Positions 15,992 to 25,635 are shown, counted from the first letter of the stretch. The stretch: 64,000 bases of DNA from Fodinibius sp051746985 (GCA_051746985.1 JBNJFP010000014.1:1-64000), one strand, 5' to 3'. Notes: generated from the letters alone by a model not told the origin. A program made the numbers and translations.

Positions 15992-18900
15992 TTAATTAGG
16001 ATTTCTTCGGATTGAAATGGTGGACTCACTGTCCCCGATTTCCCAATCTTTTACAAAGTCTGACACTTCTAATTTATGAGCCGAAATTTCTTCAGCCAGA
16101 GTTTCACTTTTAATGTAATCTTTCATTGACTCCACAGCGGATTCAAGCTTGTCGGAGCCTTTAAAACCGATAATAATGCGATCTTCAACGTCAAAATCAG
16201 CCTCTTTACGCATATTTTGAATGCGATTTACAAACTCGCGGGCCAAACCTTCTTTTACGAGATCCGCAGTCATTTCCGTATCGAGGGCCACACTTAGTCC
16301 TTTTTCGGTTTCCACCGACCAGCCCTCTAATCCGGTACGTACTATTTCAAGACTATCTTCACCAAGCTGAACAATGCCTTGGTCACCAAGATCTAACTCA
16401 ATAGATCCGCTTTCTTCATATTCAGAAATTTCTTCGGTGGTAAGTTCAGCCACTTTAGCTGCTACCGGCTTCATCTTACTTCCTAACTTACTACCCAACT
16501 TCGGATAATTTGGTTTCGCCGATTTATGAACAATTCCTGAATCGTCATCTACAAATTGGATCTCCTTAACATTAACCTCATCCAAAATAATTTCTTTGAC
16601 TGATTCTATTGCCTGACGATCTTCTTCTTGGTCGATTGGCAGGATGATTCGCGACAGCGGCTGACGCACGTTGATCTCCAGCTTATTTCGCAGGCTTAAC
16701 ACCATCGATGAAACATGTCGTGCCAACTCCATTCGGTGCTCCAGCTGCTTGTCGATGGCCGTTTCTTCTACCGTTGGGTAGAACGAAATATGCACCGACT
16801 CTTCATCGGCTTCGGTCACCTCGTTCAACCGTTGATACAACCACTCACCTAAAAACGGTGCAATCGGGCTCAATAATTTAGCTAAATCCACCAAACATTC
16901 ATACAGCGTTTGATAGGCGGCCTGCTTATCAAGGCTTTTACCTTCTTTCCAGAACCGGCGGCGATTTCGGCGTACATACCAGTTACTCAATTCATCCACA
17001 AAATGCTCGATAGCACGCGCCGCTTTTGTCGGCTCATAATCGTCGAGGTACTCATCAACCAATTTCACCGTCGTATTCATGCGCGAAATGATCCAACGAT
17101 CCATCTCCACGCGATCGCTCACCGGAATTTGTGATCCGGAGTAGGTGAAGCCATCGATATTGGCATACATCGCAAAGAATGAATAGGTATTGACGATGGT
17201 ATTGAAAAACTTTCGCTGTGTCTCCTGCAGCCCTTCTTCGCTAAAACGAAGGTTTTCCCACGGCGAAGAGTTGCTCATCATATACCAGCGAACGGTATCG
17301 GCGCCATACTCTTGAATTACTTCAAACGGCTCCACCGTATTGCCTTTGGACTTACTCATCTTATTGCCGTTCTCATCCAGCACAAGCCCGTTGGACACTA
17401 CATTTTTATAGGCTGGCTGATCGAATAACATGGTCCCCAGTGCGTGCAGTGTATAGAACCAACCGCGCGTTTGATCTACGCCTTCGGCTATAAAATCAGC
17501 GGGGAAATTATCTTTAAACTTATCTTTGTTTTCAAACGGATAGTGCCATTGGGCAAACGGCATTGAGCCGGAATCAAACCAGACATCCATCAGATCGGGA
17601 ATGCGTCGCATCGTTCCCCCATCGGGACCTTCCCACGTAATATCATCAATATAAGGGCGATGCAGGTCGAGCTCTTCGTCATCCGACAAGCCCGCTTTTT
17701 TCTTTAATTCTTCGACACTGCCTATCACCTCTACGTGCTCGGGGTTTTCATCACTTACCCAAAGCGGAATGGGCGTCCCCCAATAGCGCTGGCGCGATAC
17801 CGCCCAGTCCACATTATTTTCCAGCCACGTTCCAAAACGCCCACTGCCGGTACTTGGGGGTTTCCAGTTAATCTTTTTGTTGAAGCTGACCATCTTGTCC
17901 TTTACATCCGTCGTGCGGATAAACCATGACTCAACGGGGTACGACATCAGAGGCGTACCTTTTCGCCAGTCGTGTGGATAGTTGTGCAGGTAGGTCTCGT
18001 GCTTGTACATCAAGTGTCTATCCTTGATGGCACGCGAGATTTCCTTATCGGCATCCTTAAACCATTCGCCCTCGAAATCGGGCACTTGGTCAGTAAACCG
18101 CCCGTCTTCATCGATGGGATTAAACATCGGGATATCGTTCTTTTGTCCCGTATCGTAATCATCAGCACCAAAAGCAGGTGCGATGTGCACCACGCCGGTT
18201 CCCTCTTCGGTAGTCACATAATCAGCCGGAACCACCCGCCAGGCATCACCTTCGTCAAATTCTTCTTTGGCATAATCAAAAACAGGATCGTAGGTCCACC
18301 CCACAAGCTTGCTTCCTTTAAACTCTTCTACTATTTCGTAATCGTGATCGATAACCTCATCAATACACTCTTTAGCCAAAATATAAAATTCGGTGCGGTC
18401 TCCTTCTGAGAGTTTTATCTTGGCATAATCCAGGTCGGAATTAACGGCCAATCCCATATTTGAAACAATGGTCCACGGCGTGGTAGTCCAAGCCAGAAAA
18501 TAGACATCCTCGGCCATTTTAACCGGAAACTTCACAAAGATGGATGGATCCTGCACCTCTTCGTATCCTTGTGCCACCTCATGAGAAGATAATACGGTGC
18601 CACTACCCGGTGAATACCACTGGATTTTGTATCCCTTATAAACAAGTCCTTTTTCGTGAAGCGTTTTAAAGGCCCACCAAACCGATTCAATATAGTCGTT
18701 GTCAAAGGTAATATAGGGATCATCCAAATCTACCCAGTACGCCATTCGGGTGGTCAGCTTATCCCAAAGATCTTTATACTTAAGCACGCTGTTGCGGCAT
18801 CGCTTATTGTACTCGGCTATGCCATATTCTTCTACCTGCTGGCGTCCTTCAAGATCGAGTTCTTTCTCTACTTCAATTTCAACGGGAAGTCCATGCGTAT

Positions 18901-19162
18901 CCCATCCACCCTTACGTTCTACCCGAAATCCTTTCAAGGTTTTGTACCGGCAAAACATATCTTTCACCGTTCGCGCCATCACGTGGTGAATACCCGGCTT
19001 GCCGTTAGCGGTGGGCGGCCCCTCATAAAAGGTAAAGGGAATCCCCTCTTCGCGGGTAGAAACACTCTTCTCAAAAATATCGTGCTCTTTCCACCACTTC
19101 AGGGTTTCAACTTCGAGCTTTGAAAAATTAAGTTTTTTAACTTCGTCAAATTGTTTGCTCAT
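15992..19162 (-). CDS. isoleucyl-tRNA synthetase, type 2, with GxHH signature
   Basis: A 1056-residue class I synthetase charging tRNA-Ile. The type 2 (eukaryote-like) form is indicated by length and by the C-terminal extension without the zinc-binding Cys cluster. The HIGH signature reads GIHH (residues 57-60, bases 18983-18994) within ANGKPGIHHVMART, so its first and third positions are swapped compared with HxGH. KMSKS is intact in NKMSKSKGN. The CP1 editing domain is present (TTPWTIVSN; GVVHIAPAFGADD). The swapped signature is known in some type 2 enzymes and is associated with very high mupirocin resistance. First gene of the ileS / DksA-like / lspA unit. Confidence 0.96.
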   Translation of the reverse strand: MSKQFDEVKKLNFSKLEVETLKWWKEHDIFEKSVSTREEGIPFTFYEGPPTANGKPGIHHVMARTVKDMFCRYKTLKGFRVERKGGWDTHGLPVEIEVEKELDLEGRQQVEEYGIAEYNKRCRNSVLKYKDLWDKLTTRMAYWVDLDDPYITFDNDYIESVWWAFKTLHEKGLVYKGYKIQWYSPGSGTVLSSHEVAQGYEEVQDPSIFVKFPVKMAEDVYFLAWTTTPWTIVSNMGLAVNSDLDYAKIKLSEGDRTEFYILAKECIDEVIDHDYEIVEEFKGSKLVGWTYDPVFDYAKEEFDEGDAWRVVPADYVTTEEGTGVVHIAPAFGADDYDTGQKNDIPMFNPIDEDGRFTDQVPDFEGEWFKDADKEISRAIKDRHLMYKHETYLHNYPHDWRKGTPLMSYPVESWFIRTTDVKDKMVSFNKKINWKPPSTGSGRFGTWLENNVDWAVSRQRYWGTPIPLWVSDENPEHVEVIGSVEELKKKAGLSDDEELDLHRPYIDDITWEGPDGGTMRRIPDLMDVWFDSGSMPFAQWHYPFENKDKFKDNFPADFIAEGVDQTRGWFYTLHALGTMLFDQPAYKNVVSNGLVLDENGNKMSKSKGNTVEPFEVIQEYGADTVRWYMMSNSSPWENLRFSEEGLQETQRKFFNTIVNTYSFFAMYANIDGFTYSGSQIPVSDRVEMDRWIISRMNTTVKLVDEYLDDYEPTKAARAIEHFVDELSNWYVRRNRRRFWKEGKSLDKQAAYQTLYECLVDLAKLLSPIAPFLGEWLYQRLNEVTEADEESVHISFYPTVEETAIDKQLEHRMELARHVSSMVLSLRNKLEINVRQPLSRIILPIDQEEDRQAIESVKEIILDEVNVKEIQFVDDDSGIVHKSAKPNYPKLGSKLGSKMKPVAAKVAELTTEEISEYEESGSIELDLGDQGIVQLGEDSLEIVRTGLEGWSVETEKGLSVALDTEMTADLVKEGLAREFVNRIQNMRKEADFDVEDRIIIGFKGSDKLESAVESMKDYIKSETLAEEISAHKLEVSDFVKDWEIGDSESTISIRRNPN

Positions 19163-19462
19163 AAATGCCGTTGCACCTTCTCTTTTGGCTTTTGTAAAGC
19201 TGATAATATAAGGTTTTTCCCAACCTTACAGTAGTTTAAGTTTTTAAATAAATTTCTATCAAAATAAATGAACCCTAAGATACAAGTCTTAACTCATCAA
19301 TTCATATTGTGAGGCCGATTTTAATTATCAGCGAGCTATAAAAAGCAATGCAGTAACAAGTTGCAAATTAGAATTGATCAAGCATGCCACTATACATTAT
19401 TACCTGCAAACCTTATTTTAGGATTCATATTCTTTAATCTGGATTACTAATTTTGTCACCTT
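19163..19462. other. 300-base divergent intergenic region
   Basis: Between the divergent ileS and tyrosine phosphatase genes. AT-rich; it must hold both promoters, but I see no strong consensus boxes, hairpin or open frame. Confidence 0.4.
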
Positions 19463-19975
19463 ATGAATATCCCTGTCAATCAACCTATTACCAGAGATAA
19501 TCACTACAAAATATGCTTTGTCTGTCTTGGAAATATCTGCCGGAGTCCAACGGCCGAGGGCATCTTTCAGCATCTGATTAATGAGCGCGGACTGGAAAAT
19601 TATTTTGAGGTCGATTCGGCGGGCACTTCGGCCTATCATGTGGGCGAATCTGCCAACAGCAAAAGTCAGCGTACGGCCCAAAAACACGGCATTACCCTGC
19701 GATCGAAGTCGCAACAGTTTAAGAGCTCAGATTTAGAATATTATGATCTCGTTTTGGCTATGGATAACCAAAATATTCGCAACATCAAACAAATGGCCAA
19801 CGGTAATCACGACCACAAAATTGGTCGCATGCGTGATTTTGATCCCCGTCCCGGCGATGGTGAAGTCCCCGACCCCTATTACGGGGGCCCCGAAGGGTTT
19901 GAAAATGTATTTCAGATTGTAAAACGAAGCTGCCAAAACCTGCTTGATGAACTCGAAGAATACGTTGAAGAATGA
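19463..19975 (+). CDS. low-molecular-weight protein-tyrosine phosphatase family
   Basis: A 170-residue protein with the LMW-PTP P-loop VCLGNICRS (Cys21 nucleophile, Arg27), then SAGTSAYHVG and the general-acid loop VPDPYYGG. The 15 residues before the core are unusual but the frame is clean. Its stop overlaps the start of the fructosamine kinase gene by four bases (ATGA), so they are translationally coupled. For kinases of this family, LMW-PTP-type enzymes have been reported to dephosphorylate ribulosamine 5-phosphates on proteins, so a deglycation role is more likely here than tyrosine signalling. Confidence 0.92.
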   Translation: MNIPVNQPITRDNHYKICFVCLGNICRSPTAEGIFQHLINERGLENYFEVDSAGTSAYHVGESANSKSQRTAQKHGITLRSKSQQFKSSDLEYYDLVLAMDNQNIRNIKQMANGNHDHKIGRMRDFDPRPGDGEVPDPYYGGPEGFENVFQIVKRSCQNLLDELEEYVEE

Positions 19976-20838
19976 TTCCCGATTCGGTTAAAGAGCATAT
20001 TCAGAAAACAACAGGTCATTGTATTACTCACGCTAATAACGTTTCAGGCGGCAGTATCAACCGGGCTGCGAAGGTAACGCTTTCGGATGATACAGCCTGC
20101 TTTCTGAAATGGAATACCACGGCTGATCCCCGCATGTTTGTGGCGGAAGAAAAAGGACTCGTATTGCTTTCGTCAGCAGATACCGAACTCCGTATTCCGA
20201 ACGTTTTTACAACCGGTAAAACGGAAAGTGGGACGGGATTCTTATTGCAGGAATTTGTCCCCGAAGGACGAGCTAAGCCACACTCTGCCAGCGAATTTGG
20301 TCGAGCATTCGCTAAACTTCATAAACATCACAATAAACAATACGGACTGGATCACGACAACTATATCGGTCGGTTGCCGCAATCCAACACTTGGCATGAA
20401 AACTGGACTGATTTTTTTATCGCAGAACGCATGCAGCCGCAACTTAAAATGGCGACGAACAGTGGAAAGTTAGGCTCGGCGACGGTAGCTAATTTCGAGT
20501 CGATGTACCAAAAACTTCCCGATATTTTTCCCGATGAGCCACCCAGCCTGTTGCACGGTGATCTTTGGGGTGGAAATTATTTTTTTGATGAGGATGGGCA
20601 AGCCACTATTTATGATCCAGCGGTGTATTATGGCCACCGCGAAATCGAGCTGGCTTTTACACATTTATTCGGAGGATTCCCCAGCAACTTTTACTCTGCG
20701 TATGAAGAGGAATATCCGCTGCAGTCTGGTTTTGCCCAGCGCAAGGATATTTACAACCTCTATCCACTGCTGGTGCACACAAATTTATTTGGTGGAAGCT
20801 ATGCCCGACAAGTTGAAGGTATTATCCGGCAGTTTTGA
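19972..20838 (+). CDS. fructosamine/ketosamine kinase family protein
   Basis: A 288-residue protein of usual length. It has GGSINRAAKV near the start, the P-loop-like FLKWN lysine, the catalytic loop LLHGDLWGGNYFF (Asp about 192) and the metal-binding YDPAVYYGHREIE. The family phosphorylates C3 of ketosamines on glycated proteins, making the adduct unstable; bacterial members prefer ribulosamine or erythrulosamine. Coupled to the upstream phosphatase by a four-base overlap, giving a compact protein-repair pair. Confidence 0.93.
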   Translation: MIPDSVKEHIQKTTGHCITHANNVSGGSINRAAKVTLSDDTACFLKWNTTADPRMFVAEEKGLVLLSSADTELRIPNVFTTGKTESGTGFLLQEFVPEGRAKPHSASEFGRAFAKLHKHHNKQYGLDHDNYIGRLPQSNTWHENWTDFFIAERMQPQLKMATNSGKLGSATVANFESMYQKLPDIFPDEPPSLLHGDLWGGNYFFDEDGQATIYDPAVYYGHREIELAFTHLFGGFPSNFYSAYEEEYPLQSGFAQRKDIYNLYPLLVHTNLFGGSYARQVEGIIRQF

Positions 20839-20855
20839 TTAGAGAACCCGTAGAT

Positions 20856-20870
20856 CGGACAGCTTGTCCG
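20856..20870. repeat. short palindrome after the fructosamine kinase gene
   Basis: CGGACAGCTTGTCCG forms a 6-bp stem with a 3-base loop, 18 bases past the kinase stop. There is no T-run, so it is a poor terminator. It may be another small palindromic intergenic element like those at 129 and 13095. Confidence 0.35.
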
Positions 20871-20964
20871 GCTAATACAAATTCCTTGAAAAATTAGTGA
20901 ATTATATATGATCAGCTACTCACTACTCAAAAAATCTCACCGACCCACATAAGTCTTAATTATT

Positions 20965-21708
20965 ATGGCAAATACTCCACAACGCATTATTAGCCTGGTT
21001 CCCAGCCTTACGGAATTGATTATTGATTTGGGATTAGAAAACCAACTGGTGGGACGCACGCGATTTTGTGTTCATCCCAAAGAAAAGGTCCAAGAAATTC
21101 CTATCGTCGGGGGCACTAAAAATCCACGACTGGATAAAATTCGAGAACTTGATCCCGATTACATCATTGCCAATAAGGAGGAAAATCGTCCAGAGGATAT
21201 TAACAAGCTAAAAGACGATTTTGAAATAAATATAACAGACATTGCCACCATCGAAGATGCGCTAATTACCATTCATGAGCTGGGTAAAACATTGGGGGCA
21301 TCCCAAAAAGCGGAAACACTCATTACCAACATTCAACAGGCACTCACAGAACGCCCCGAGGTTACTGAACTCACTACCGCCTATATGATCTGGAAAGACC
21401 CCTGGATGACCGTTGGTGGCGATACTTACATCAGCGATATGTTAGATCACTGGAATTTGCCCAATGTGTTCAGGGAGCAAAAACGATATCCCAAAATAGA
21501 TATCGAGGATCTGCAAAGGAAGAACCCCGATTTGATTTTACTGAGCAGCGAACCCTATCCCTTTAAAGAAAAACATTTACTCCAAATAGAAGAAGCCTGT
21601 CCCGCTGCGCGCGTACTGTTGGTAGAAGGGGAATGGTTTAGCTGGTATGGATCACGAATGAAGCATGCTTTTAGGCGGTTAAACGGCTGGCGTAAGACCA
21701 TTTCTTGA
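20965..21708 (+). CDS. helical backbone metal receptor / BtuF-like protein
   Basis: A 247-residue periplasmic-binding-protein fold: it starts RIISLVPSLTELIIDLGL, with GRTRFCVHPKEKV and a middle section ELDPDYIIANKEEN typical of BtuF and related metal receptors (two lobes joined by a rigid helix). It has no signal peptide, so it is probably cytoplasmic or exported by another route, unlike true BtuF. No ABC permease or ATPase gene is adjacent. The ligand (corrinoid, heme or metal) is not evident. Similar signal-less proteins are common in Bacteroidota. Confidence 0.8.
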   Translation: MANTPQRIISLVPSLTELIIDLGLENQLVGRTRFCVHPKEKVQEIPIVGGTKNPRLDKIRELDPDYIIANKEENRPEDINKLKDDFEINITDIATIEDALITIHELGKTLGASQKAETLITNIQQALTERPEVTELTTAYMIWKDPWMTVGGDTYISDMLDHWNLPNVFREQKRYPKIDIEDLQRKNPDLILLSSEPYPFKEKHLLQIEEACPAARVLLVEGEWFSWYGSRMKHAFRRLNGWRKTIS

Positions 21709-21774
21709 ATTTAGTTCGTTGTTGCTGCCTGCAAATTGTTATACTGTGGGGTAACATTAAGCGTTGGTATCAAC

Positions 21775-23490
21775 ATGAACTTAGATTCTATATACAGGGA
21801 TTTTCTGTCGATAATTGTTGCCGTTTCAGCGTTTTTCTATGCGCCTCAATTGTGGGCACAAGGGCAGGAGATCAATGAACAGGAGCTGGCCGAGGCCAAA
21901 ACGGCCTACATCGACGGACTTACCGCCTTTGAGAACAATGACTATCAAGAAGCATTAACATTGCTAAACAAAGCCTATATAAAACTGCCAGGGCATGCAG
22001 GTATTAACTTTGCCTTGGCCGACGTCTATCTGCAAATCAACGATCTGAAAAATGCTGAATACTATAGTAAGCAGTCCATAAATCTGGACCCGGAAAACCG
22101 ATGGTATCATCTGCAACTCGTTGACATCTATCAGGTTGGCGGACAAAACGACGCTGCTATAAAAGAACTAAAGAATGCCCTCCGCTATTTCAAAAATGAT
22201 ACAGATATTTTATATGAACTTGCCCAAACCTACACCGAAATGGGGCAGCTTTCAGAAGCCAACAACATCTATAATAAACTGTTGCGGCTCAAAGGAGAAA
22301 CAATCTCCATCCATCTTGAAAAGCTTAAAAATTTCAAAAAGCTTGACCAGCAAGACTCGGCCCTTGTGGAGCTCGAGCAGATCCGGGATCTCGAACCCAC
22401 AAATCTTTCTACGATACACCTACTGAGTGACTATTACCTGAAGCTTAACCGTGTGGATGACGCCCGCACCGTACTTGATGATGCGCTAACCCTAAATCCT
22501 GATGACATCCAAACGCTTATTAGCCTGTCAAATGTTTACATCGCCCAGAACCATTGGGATAGCCTTGCAACTAAGATTGAACCCATTATAGCTGACTCCA
22601 CCATTTCTGAAGATGACAAACTTAAAATTGCCCAGTACATCCACTCAAAATATGAAGAAGACAAAGACAATGAGCAGCTTCGCCAAACTACCAGTACGAT
22701 TTTTAACAAACTAATTGAAACTGATTCAACCTCGGGGAAAGCCCATGCCTTGGCAGCAGATTTCTTTATGGATACTGGACAACACGAACAGGCGCTCGAA
22801 GCACTCGAACAAACCACCAAGCTTTTACCTTCAAATGATTCTGCCTGGAAACAACGCCTGCAGCTGTTGCTTTCGGAGCACCGCATACAAGAAACCATCG
22901 AGGTCGGTCAGCAGGCAATCAAGCAGGTCCCGCAAGACCCACTTGTTCTGTACTTTTTGGGAAGCGCCTACCTTTCCGACAAGCAATATCAAAAAGCCGA
23001 AGAGCACTTAACAGAAGCCTCAGCACTGCCGGCACGGAATACTTTAAAAGCTAATATTTATGGTTCACTGGGCGACACCTATGCCGCACTTAAAAACTGG
23101 AATGACGCCTTTGAATATTACCAGCAAGCGGTGGATCTTGATACGCAAAATGCGAGCATTTATGAAAACTATGCCTACCACCTTTCGCGACAGGAAAAAA
23201 ACCTCTCTAAAGCACAAGAACTTGCTCAACAAGCCGTTACCTTAAATCAACAAAATGCTTCAGCATTACACACGCTCGGATGGATATTATATCAACAAGG
23301 GGAGTTTGAGCAAGCAAAAAAGCACCTGCAAAAGGCTCTTGAAACGGGAGCAGCTGACGCAGAAATGATGGAACATATGGGGAATATTTTGCATAAACTT
23401 GATGAAGCAGAAGAGGCAAAACAGTGGTGGCAAAAAGCTCTTGACAGCGACTCCACCCGCACATACCTAAAAGAAAAAATTTCTAACTAA
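21775..23490 (+). CDS. secreted tetratricopeptide-repeat protein
   Basis: About 571 residues from the ATG at 21775; an in-frame start 13 codons earlier is less likely because the chosen one is followed directly by a signal peptide (cleavage near LWAQG). Twelve or so TPR units fill the rest, with the usual A-x-x-x-Y-x-x-A-x-x-x-x-P spacing (for example DAFEYYQQAVDLDTQNA). Periplasmic or lipoprotein-partner scaffold. First gene of a tight three-gene unit with a DUF4292 lipoprotein (one base apart) and an EnvC-like protein, so a role in outer membrane or cell wall assembly is likely. Confidence 0.88.
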   Translation: MNLDSIYRDFLSIIVAVSAFFYAPQLWAQGQEINEQELAEAKTAYIDGLTAFENNDYQEALTLLNKAYIKLPGHAGINFALADVYLQINDLKNAEYYSKQSINLDPENRWYHLQLVDIYQVGGQNDAAIKELKNALRYFKNDTDILYELAQTYTEMGQLSEANNIYNKLLRLKGETISIHLEKLKNFKKLDQQDSALVELEQIRDLEPTNLSTIHLLSDYYLKLNRVDDARTVLDDALTLNPDDIQTLISLSNVYIAQNHWDSLATKIEPIIADSTISEDDKLKIAQYIHSKYEEDKDNEQLRQTTSTIFNKLIETDSTSGKAHALAADFFMDTGQHEQALEALEQTTKLLPSNDSAWKQRLQLLLSEHRIQETIEVGQQAIKQVPQDPLVLYFLGSAYLSDKQYQKAEEHLTEASALPARNTLKANIYGSLGDTYAALKNWNDAFEYYQQAVDLDTQNASIYENYAYHLSRQEKNLSKAQELAQQAVTLNQQNASALHTLGWILYQQGEFEQAKKHLQKALETGAADAEMMEHMGNILHKLDEAEEAKQWWQKALDSDSTRTYLKEKISN

Positions 23491-23491
23491 C

Positions 23492-24256
23492 GTGAACCTC
23501 CGCACTTCTATACCATTATTTTTTTTATGGGGATTAAGTTGCCTGCTATTTCTATCTTGCTCAAGCACAAAAAATGTGGCCGAGGGTGATTTCCGCCCCT
23601 CTTCTGCCGAAATTTCTGAAATCCTCAACCAGTTGCCAGATTATTCATCCGAGTTAACAACAGCAACAGGTAAGGGACGTGCCATTGTTAGTGAACCCGA
23701 AAACACTGAACGGGTAACTATCCTTTTTTCGAGCAATCGTCAAAAAAGCTTGGTCACTATTCGCAATGGCATTGGCATTGAAGGCGGGCAACTTCTCACT
23801 GATGGTGATAGCCTTCTCATCTATAACAAAGTTGACAAATATGCCCGAAAAGTACCTGTAGAAAGTGGAAAGCTGGATCGCATCAATCGTCTGGCCTCGC
23901 TCAATATTTTGGACATGATGAATTATTCGGTATCAGAAGAACAGGTGCAGCATCTATTAGAAAGCGAATCTTCATATCAGCTGCAGCTGCAAGGCGGGGG
24001 GCGCATTTTCATAGATAAAGATAATTTTACCATCAGAAAAATTGAACAACCCCGATCTTCAAACCTCCCCTACTCCATTATTGAATACGATTCTTATGCT
24101 CAAATTGAGGGGTTCACCCTTCCCCGAAGAATTAGTATCTTTGGCAGCGAAGGAGAATCAAAAGTAGCTTTACAAATTACCAGCTTGGATTTAAATACTG
24201 AACTTGATTCACTAACGATAACCATCCCAGACGATATCGACATCTTCCACGAATGA
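23492..24256 (+). CDS. DUF4292 lipoprotein (LolB-like fold)
   Basis: A 254-residue protein with a GTG start one base after the TPR gene. Signal peptide with lipobox LFLSC (Cys about 23). The body is a run of beta strands: TATGKGRAIV, VTILFSSNRQKSLVTIRNGIGIEGGQL and later SLLIYNKVDKYARKV, which is the DUF4292 pattern. The family is thought to share the LolB/LolA half-barrel that carries acyl chains. A role in lipoprotein or lipid handling at the outer membrane is inference. Its stop overlaps the next start (ATGA). Confidence 0.87.
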   Translation: MNLRTSIPLFFLWGLSCLLFLSCSSTKNVAEGDFRPSSAEISEILNQLPDYSSELTTATGKGRAIVSEPENTERVTILFSSNRQKSLVTIRNGIGIEGGQLLTDGDSLLIYNKVDKYARKVPVESGKLDRINRLASLNILDMMNYSVSEEQVQHLLESESSYQLQLQGGGRIFIDKDNFTIRKIEQPRSSNLPYSIIEYDSYAQIEGFTLPRRISIFGSEGESKVALQITSLDLNTELDSLTITIPDDIDIFHE

Positions 24257-25635
24257 ATAACAACTGCTTTTTCATAGCGCTTGCCTCGATCTTCCTGGTA
24301 CTGCCATCAACGGTATTTGGTCAATCTGATCTTATGCAGGATTTCAAGGAGATGCGAAACAGCGTTGTGGAAGAACAAAAAAATACCCGTGCTGAAATTG
24401 AACGGCTGAATGGACAAATAAAGCAGTTTGAAGATCGTCTGCAACAGGCGGAAGAAAAGTACGAGAATCTTCATAGCAAGTATGAAAATTTAAAGCAGTT
24501 GATCGCCCTCCAAGACGAAAAGCTTAGCCAGCTGCAACGCGAACAATCGCAGGTTGAAAATGAAATTGAAATCACTACCCAGTCGCTGGAATCCAACCGC
24601 GATGAGCTCGACCGACTCATTGAGAATTACAAGCAGACCATACGCTATCTCTATAAGCATGGGCGTACTTCACAGCTGGCCCTCATTTTTTCATCTTCGT
24701 CTATCAACCAAATGTTGGTCCGCGCTTTTTATCTCGAGAAATTCAACAACTTCCGCGAGCAACAAGCGCAAGAAATTCGTGACGCCCAGGCGGAACTCGA
24801 AGAAAATAGAGAACAGCTGGTTGAAGCCAAGGAAAAAAACGCCGAAGTCTTGGCAGAGATAAGATCCGAAAAACAACAGCTCGACGAACAGAAAAAAGAG
24901 CAGGAAAAAAATGTGGAGCTATTACGTGAAAACCGCCAAGAAATAGAACAAAAACTTAAAGAAGTTCAACAGCAGAAAGAGAATCTCGACAACACACTGA
25001 CCGACCTAATTGAACGAGAGGAAGAACTCCGCGAGGCGCAGGAGGAAAAGCTGCGGAAGCTTGAGGAGCAGCGAAAAGAAAAGCTGGCGGCGGCTAAAAA
25101 AATTGAAGACGATGCCAAAAGAGAAGAAGCTGTTGAAAAGTACTCCAAACCTATCGAGATGGATGATTTTCTCGATGACAGCGAGATGGAAGAAATTGAA
25201 GATCGGTTCGCATCAAATAAGGGTAACTTGCCCTGGCCGGTAAATAGCCGAACCATTGCCGAACACTTTGGCAATAAGGTACATCCGGTCTATGGAACAA
25301 AGACCCCAAATTTAGGCGTAGAAATTGTCACCGATTCCCAAGAAACCGTTTCGGTTGTGCATGAGGGCTATGTGATTGACGTGCGCCCGATCCCGGGATA
25401 TGGGGATGTCATTTTTGTAAAACACGGTCGCTTTATCACTGCTTACGGAAACCTAAGCCAGGTTATGGTCAGCAAAAGTGAGGTATTAAGTCGCGGCGAT
25501 ATGGTAGGTCTTTCGGGTGATGAAGACTCCCCACGGGGTGAAAGCATCTTCTTCCTGATTCGTGAAAACAACAAGAACCTCGACCCTGAAAGCTGGCTGC
25601 AATCCGAAACAATATCCCGGGCAAACTCCGATTAG
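24253..25635 (+). CDS. EnvC-like murein hydrolase activator (degenerate LytM domain)
   Basis: A 460-residue periplasmic protein: signal peptide (1-23), long coiled coil (about 30-300) and a C-terminal M23/LytM domain (about 335-455). The zinc-binding signature is lost: the first HxxxD position reads NLGVEIV and the HxH position reads FFLIREN. That is typical of EnvC/NlpD-type activators, which stimulate amidases for cell separation rather than cutting peptidoglycan themselves. Last gene of the TPR / DUF4292 / EnvC unit. No amidase gene is close by. Confidence 0.92.
   Translation: MNNNCFFIALASIFLVLPSTVFGQSDLMQDFKEMRNSVVEEQKNTRAEIERLNGQIKQFEDRLQQAEEKYENLHSKYENLKQLIALQDEKLSQLQREQSQVENEIEITTQSLESNRDELDRLIENYKQTIRYLYKHGRTSQLALIFSSSSINQMLVRAFYLEKFNNFREQQAQEIRDAQAELEENREQLVEAKEKNAEVLAEIRSEKQQLDEQKKEQEKNVELLRENRQEIEQKLKEVQQQKENLDNTLTDLIEREEELREAQEEKLRKLEEQRKEKLAAAKKIEDDAKREEAVEKYSKPIEMDDFLDDSEMEEIEDRFASNKGNLPWPVNSRTIAEHFGNKVHPVYGTKTPNLGVEIVTDSQETVSVVHEGYVIDVRPIPGYGDVIFVKHGRFITAYGNLSQVMVSKSEVLSRGDMVGLSGDEDSPRGESIFFLIRENNKNLDPESWLQSETISRANSD

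Noticed and set aside
20856..20870. Hairpin after the fructosamine kinase gene as a terminator
   Set aside because: The stem is only 6 bp and no T-run follows, so it is listed as a small palindrome only.
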